Assembly (NCBI GenBank): GCA_024400395.1 | Contig: JAKSMW010000024.1 | Location: 1 to 32,958, forward strand | Reading direction: 5' to 3' | DNA length: 32,958 bases | From: Bacteroidales bacterium | Lineage (GTDB): Bacteria; Bacteroidota; Bacteroidia; Bacteroidales; F082 | Part shown: piece after piece, positions 31,307-32,958 of the stretch | How the letters are laid out: every line of letters starts with the position of its first letter | Position numbering within the stretch: position 1 is the first letter of the stretch | Made by a program: the position numbers and the translations under genes | Notes under the pieces: generated by a model | What the model saw: the letters and a program-made list of their open reading frames with translations, nothing else | Database searches by the model: none | Told to the model about the DNA's origin: nothing

Positions 31307-31332
31307 GCAAAAGTACAACTTTTTTCAATACG
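31307..31332 (-). promoter_or_regulatory. Promoter of the small-protein/lipoprotein operon (26 bp shared with rplU)
   Basis: Minus-strand TACTTTTG (31315-31308) preceded by TATTG and an A-tract. The whole 26-bp segment is identical to 32238-32263 upstream of rplU. Confidence 0.6.
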
Positions 31333-31397
31333 GCGGTCTATTTTTTTTCATTTTTTTTTGCACGAGTGATGTGTCTGCCGGACACGAACAGAAAACC

Positions 31398-31428
31398 GGC
31401 GTACAAGGGAGAAAAACCCTCGTGCGCC
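31398..31428. other. GC-rich hairpin between rpmA terminator and lipoprotein-operon promoter
   Basis: Arms 31398-31409 and 31417-31428 pair over 12 positions with one mismatch and one wobble; the loop is 7 nt and A-rich. No clean T-run follows on either strand, so it is not a standard terminator. It could be a backup terminator, a protein-binding site or a small RNA element. Confidence 0.5.
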
Positions 31429-31433
31429 AGCCA

Positions 31434-31490
31434 CTTTCTACTTTATAACTTTCTACTTTATGAACTTTACAAACTTTATAACTTTACGAA
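31434..31490. repeat. Tandem array of 7-9-bp units (CTTTACAAA type)
   Basis: Units CTTTCTA, CTTTATAA, CTTTCTA, CTTTATGAA, CTTTACAAA, CTTTATAA and CTTTACGAA follow one another. The mix of 8- and 9-bp units resembles the rbfA-lolE array. Confidence 0.65.
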
Positions 31491-31533
31491 CTATAAACCG
31501 CTTCTTTCCTCGCTTATCTAAAAGGTTTCAAAT

Positions 31534-31567
31534 AAAAAACCCGGCCGCAAAAGTGGCCGGGTTTTTT
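31534..31567 (-). terminator. Strong intrinsic terminator after rpmA
   Basis: A perfect 13-bp inverted repeat (AAAAAACCCGGCC with GGCCGGGTTTTTT) and 8-nt loop, 24 bp after the rpmA stop. It has a T-run in both directions, so it could also stop plus-strand transcription. Confidence 0.92.
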
Positions 31568-31591
31568 ATCTGTTCGTTATCTTGAAACGAC

Positions 31592-31864
31592 TTATTCTGT
31601 GACTTCAGCCTCCACCGGGATGACTGAAACGTATGAGCGGTCGTCTCTTTTTCTACGGAACTCCACGATGCCGTCTGTGAGAGCGAATAAAGTATGATCT
31701 TTACCCATTCCAACGTTTTCACCTGGATTGTGTTTTGTACCACGCTGACGAACGATGATGTTACCAGCGATAACTGCCTGTCCACCGAAAACCTTTACTC
31801 CGAGTCGTTTGCTATGTGATTCACGACCGTTTTCTGAACTACCAACGCCTTTCTTGTGTGCCAT
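31592..31864 (-). CDS. rpmA: 50S ribosomal protein L27
   Basis: A 90-residue L27. It begins [16 protein letters not shown], with [22 protein letters not shown] and [13 protein letters not shown]. The N-terminus reaches the peptidyl-transferase centre. It starts directly at MAHKKG without the cleaved leader found in Firmicutes. It lies 23 bp downstream of rplU in the usual rplU-rpmA operon and is followed by a strong terminator. Confidence 0.98.
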   Translation of the reverse strand: MAHKKGVGSSENGRESHSKRLGVKVFGGQAVIAGNIIVRQRGTKHNPGENVGMGKDHTLFALTDGIVEFRRKRDDRSYVSVIPVEAEVTE

Positions 31865-31887
31865 AACTTCTTGATTTTTTAGGTTAA

Positions 31888-32199
31888 TTATTCAGTGATG
31901 TTTTCGATGCTGATTCTGCTCAAACACTGGCGATGGCCATTGAGTTTCTGATAGCCTTTTCTTCTTTTCTTCTTGAAGACCAAGACTTTGTCAGCTTTGA
32001 GATGTTCTATGATTTTAGCATCAACTTTAGCACCTTGGAGGACGGGGGTGCCAACCCTTGTGTTGCCGTCATTGTCGATCATCAACACCTTGTCGAAAGA
32101 GATTGAACTTCCGACTTCGCCGTTCAAACGGTTGCAATAGATTTTGTCGCCATTGCTGACTTTGAACTGCTGCCCTGCGATTTCTACGATTGCGTACAT
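31888..32199 (-). CDS. rplU: 50S ribosomal protein L21
   Basis: A 103-residue L21. It begins [21 protein letters not shown] and has the conserved [21 protein letters not shown] block that binds 23S rRNA. It is the first gene of rplU-rpmA and is transcribed divergently from purL, with a promoter at 32238-32263 and a leader of about 35 nt. Confidence 0.98.
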   Translation of the reverse strand: MYAIVEIAGQQFKVSNGDKIYCNRLNGEVGSSISFDKVLMIDNDGNTRVGTPVLQGAKVDAKIIEHLKADKVLVFKKKRRKGYQKLNGHRQCLSRISIENITE

Positions 32200-32237
32200 T
32201 ACTTTTTATTAATTAGAAAATTTAATTTTTTCGAGCT

Positions 32238-32263
32238 GCAAAAGTACAACTTTTTTCAATACG
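32238..32263 (-). promoter_or_regulatory. Promoter of rplU-rpmA
   Basis: Minus-strand TACTTTTG (32246-32239) with an upstream A-tract and TATTG. Exact 26-bp copy of the segment at 31307-31332. No classical TTTG -33 box at 19 nt. Confidence 0.6.
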
Positions 32264-32360
32264 AACCACATTCTTCCGAAAATTAATTTTCAAATTATCT
32301 ACACCTTATTAATTAAAGCAATTCTTTCAAAAATCTTGTAGATGCCATTTCATTTTTTCG

Positions 32361-32368
32361 TATTTTTG
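32361..32368 (+). promoter_or_regulatory. -7 element upstream of purL
   Basis: TATTTTTG, 22 bp before the purL ATG, with TTG at 32336-32338 as a poorly spaced -33 candidate. No purine riboswitch-like structure fits in such a short leader. Confidence 0.5.
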
Positions 32369-32390
32369 CGCTTTGAAATTTTTTGATTAT

Positions 32391-32958
32391 ATGATAATCT
32401 TTTTCGAAACTAAACAAAAGACAATCATCGCAGTACAATGCGTTGAAAATCCTTCAAAGCAGGATATTACAAAATTCATCTGGCTTTTCGATGAAGCAAA
32501 ACAGATTGATTCACAGTCTGTTGAAGGTTATTTCTTCGGTCCTCGCCGTGAGATGATAACCCCGTGGAGCACCAACGCCGTCGAGATAACCCAGAACATG
32601 GGCATCAGCGGAGTGACCCGCATCGAGCAATATTTTTCGGTAAAAGAAGACGACAACAGCTTCGACCCCATGCTTCAGGCGAAATACCACAACCTCGACC
32701 AGAACGTGTTTTTCGTTGACCTGAAACCGGAACCGCTGAAGTATATCACTGATATTGAGGAATATAACCAGAAGGAAGGCCTCGCTTTGAGTCAGGAGGA
32801 AATAGATTATCTGAAAGGCATCAGCAAGAAGATCGGGCGCGGCCTCACCGATTCGGAGGTTTATGGTTTCGCGCAGGTGAACTCCGAGCACTGCCGTCAC
32901 AAAATCTTCAACGGCTCGTTCATCATCGACGGCAAGGAGATGCCGGAGACGCTTTTCG
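32391..32958 (+). CDS. purL: Phosphoribosylformylglycinamidine synthase, N-terminal part (cut by window edge)
   Basis: The ATG at 32391 opens a frame that runs off the right edge after 189 codons. It contains the N-terminal PurS-like domain (MIIFFETKQKTIIAVQC), then LSQEEIDYLKGISKKIGRGLTDSEVYGFAQVNSEHCRHKIFNG, the highly conserved start of the large single-chain PurL (usually about 1200-1300 aa in Bacteroidota). It makes FGAM from FGAR, glutamine and ATP in purine synthesis. The rest of the enzyme lies outside the window. Confidence 0.95.
   Translation, partial: MIIFFETKQKTIIAVQCVENPSKQDITKFIWLFDEAKQIDSQSVEGYFFGPRREMITPWSTNAVEITQNMGISGVTRIEQYFSVKEDDNSFDPMLQAKYHNLDQNVFFVDLKPEPLKYITDIEEYNQKEGLALSQEEIDYLKGISKKIGRGLTDSEVYGFAQVNSEHCRHKIFNGSFIIDGKEMPETLF

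Larger units (their letters stand above)
31010..31591. other. Gene-free region: leader, repeat arrays, hairpin and rpmA terminator
   Basis: No gene is supported in these 580 bases. From left to right: the 9-bp array (31023-31152), AT-rich leader with a short inverted repeat TTCGCC/GGCGAA (about 31239-31256), a promoter (31307-31332), a hairpin (31398-31428), a second array (31434-31490) and the rpmA terminator (31534-31567). Transcripts of the small-protein/lipoprotein operon would have a leader of roughly 290 nt. Confidence 0.7.

Noticed and set aside
1-32958. tRNA, rRNA, insertion sequences, integrases or prophage genes
   Set aside because: None was recognised by reading; no T-loop-like GGTTCRANYCC with a matching acceptor stem, and no transposase or integrase motifs in the translated frames. 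A covariance-model scan would be decisive.

Overview
The window reads as a chromosomal segment of a Bacteroidota bacterium, most likely a Bacteroidales member. Support comes from several independent signs. Two secreted proteins end in type IX secretion C-terminal sorting domains. There is a fimbrillin/FISUMP-style surface lipoprotein, a DUF2795 protein and an NgoBV-like restriction pair. Many promoters carry the Bacteroidota -7 element TAnnTTTG, and starts mostly lack a Shine-Dalgarno sequence. No tRNA, rRNA, integrase or transposase was recognised.

Layout. Positions 3-1787 hold the C-terminal part of a sensor histidine kinase and a convergent secreted transglutaminase-like protein. Positions 1985-10767 are a minus-strand defence island: a type I restriction system (hsdM, hsdS, hsdR; sizes and catalytic spacing of the EcoR124/type IC kind). 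An AbiE toxin-antitoxin pair and a DUF4143 ATPase are inserted between hsdS and hsdR. Positions 10930-11571 are a scar with a truncated zeta-toxin-like gene, its upstream partner and a possible HTH fragment. Positions 11850-16108 carry a DUF2795 protein, a cobalamin adenosyltransferase, a shrunken methyltransferase-like ORF, a T9SS cargo protein, a NifU-domain protein and Mrp. Positions 16195-19462 carry an esterase and dtd in one run with a type II restriction-modification pair. Positions 19585-25636 hold rbfA and a LolE-type permease on the plus strand, facing rsmA, a TPR protein, a lipoprotein and serS. Positions 25676-31009 hold a second T9SS protein, an AAA-ATPase/PD-(D/E)XK protein and a surface lipoprotein preceded by a 48-aa protein. 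The right end has rpmA and rplU, divergent from purL, which runs off the window.

The most interesting part is the defence island. hsdS has a G8 tract exactly between its two half-subunits; a change of +1 or -1 would stop translation at once, leaving a half-HsdS. It also has a 12-bp tandem repeat in the central helix, like the TAEL repeats of EcoR124. The AbiE cassette is flanked by direct repeats that belong to arrays of a 13-mer at an exact 32-bp period. Recombination between them would remove abiE and leave a continuous in-phase array between hsdS and the ATPase. The abiE promoter itself lies in a second array with a 33-bp period, which looks like an operator.

A separate theme is a family of tandem arrays of about 9 bp found in four intergenic regions. 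In one, two opposed arrays form a large inverted repeat that ends one base before the lolE start codon.
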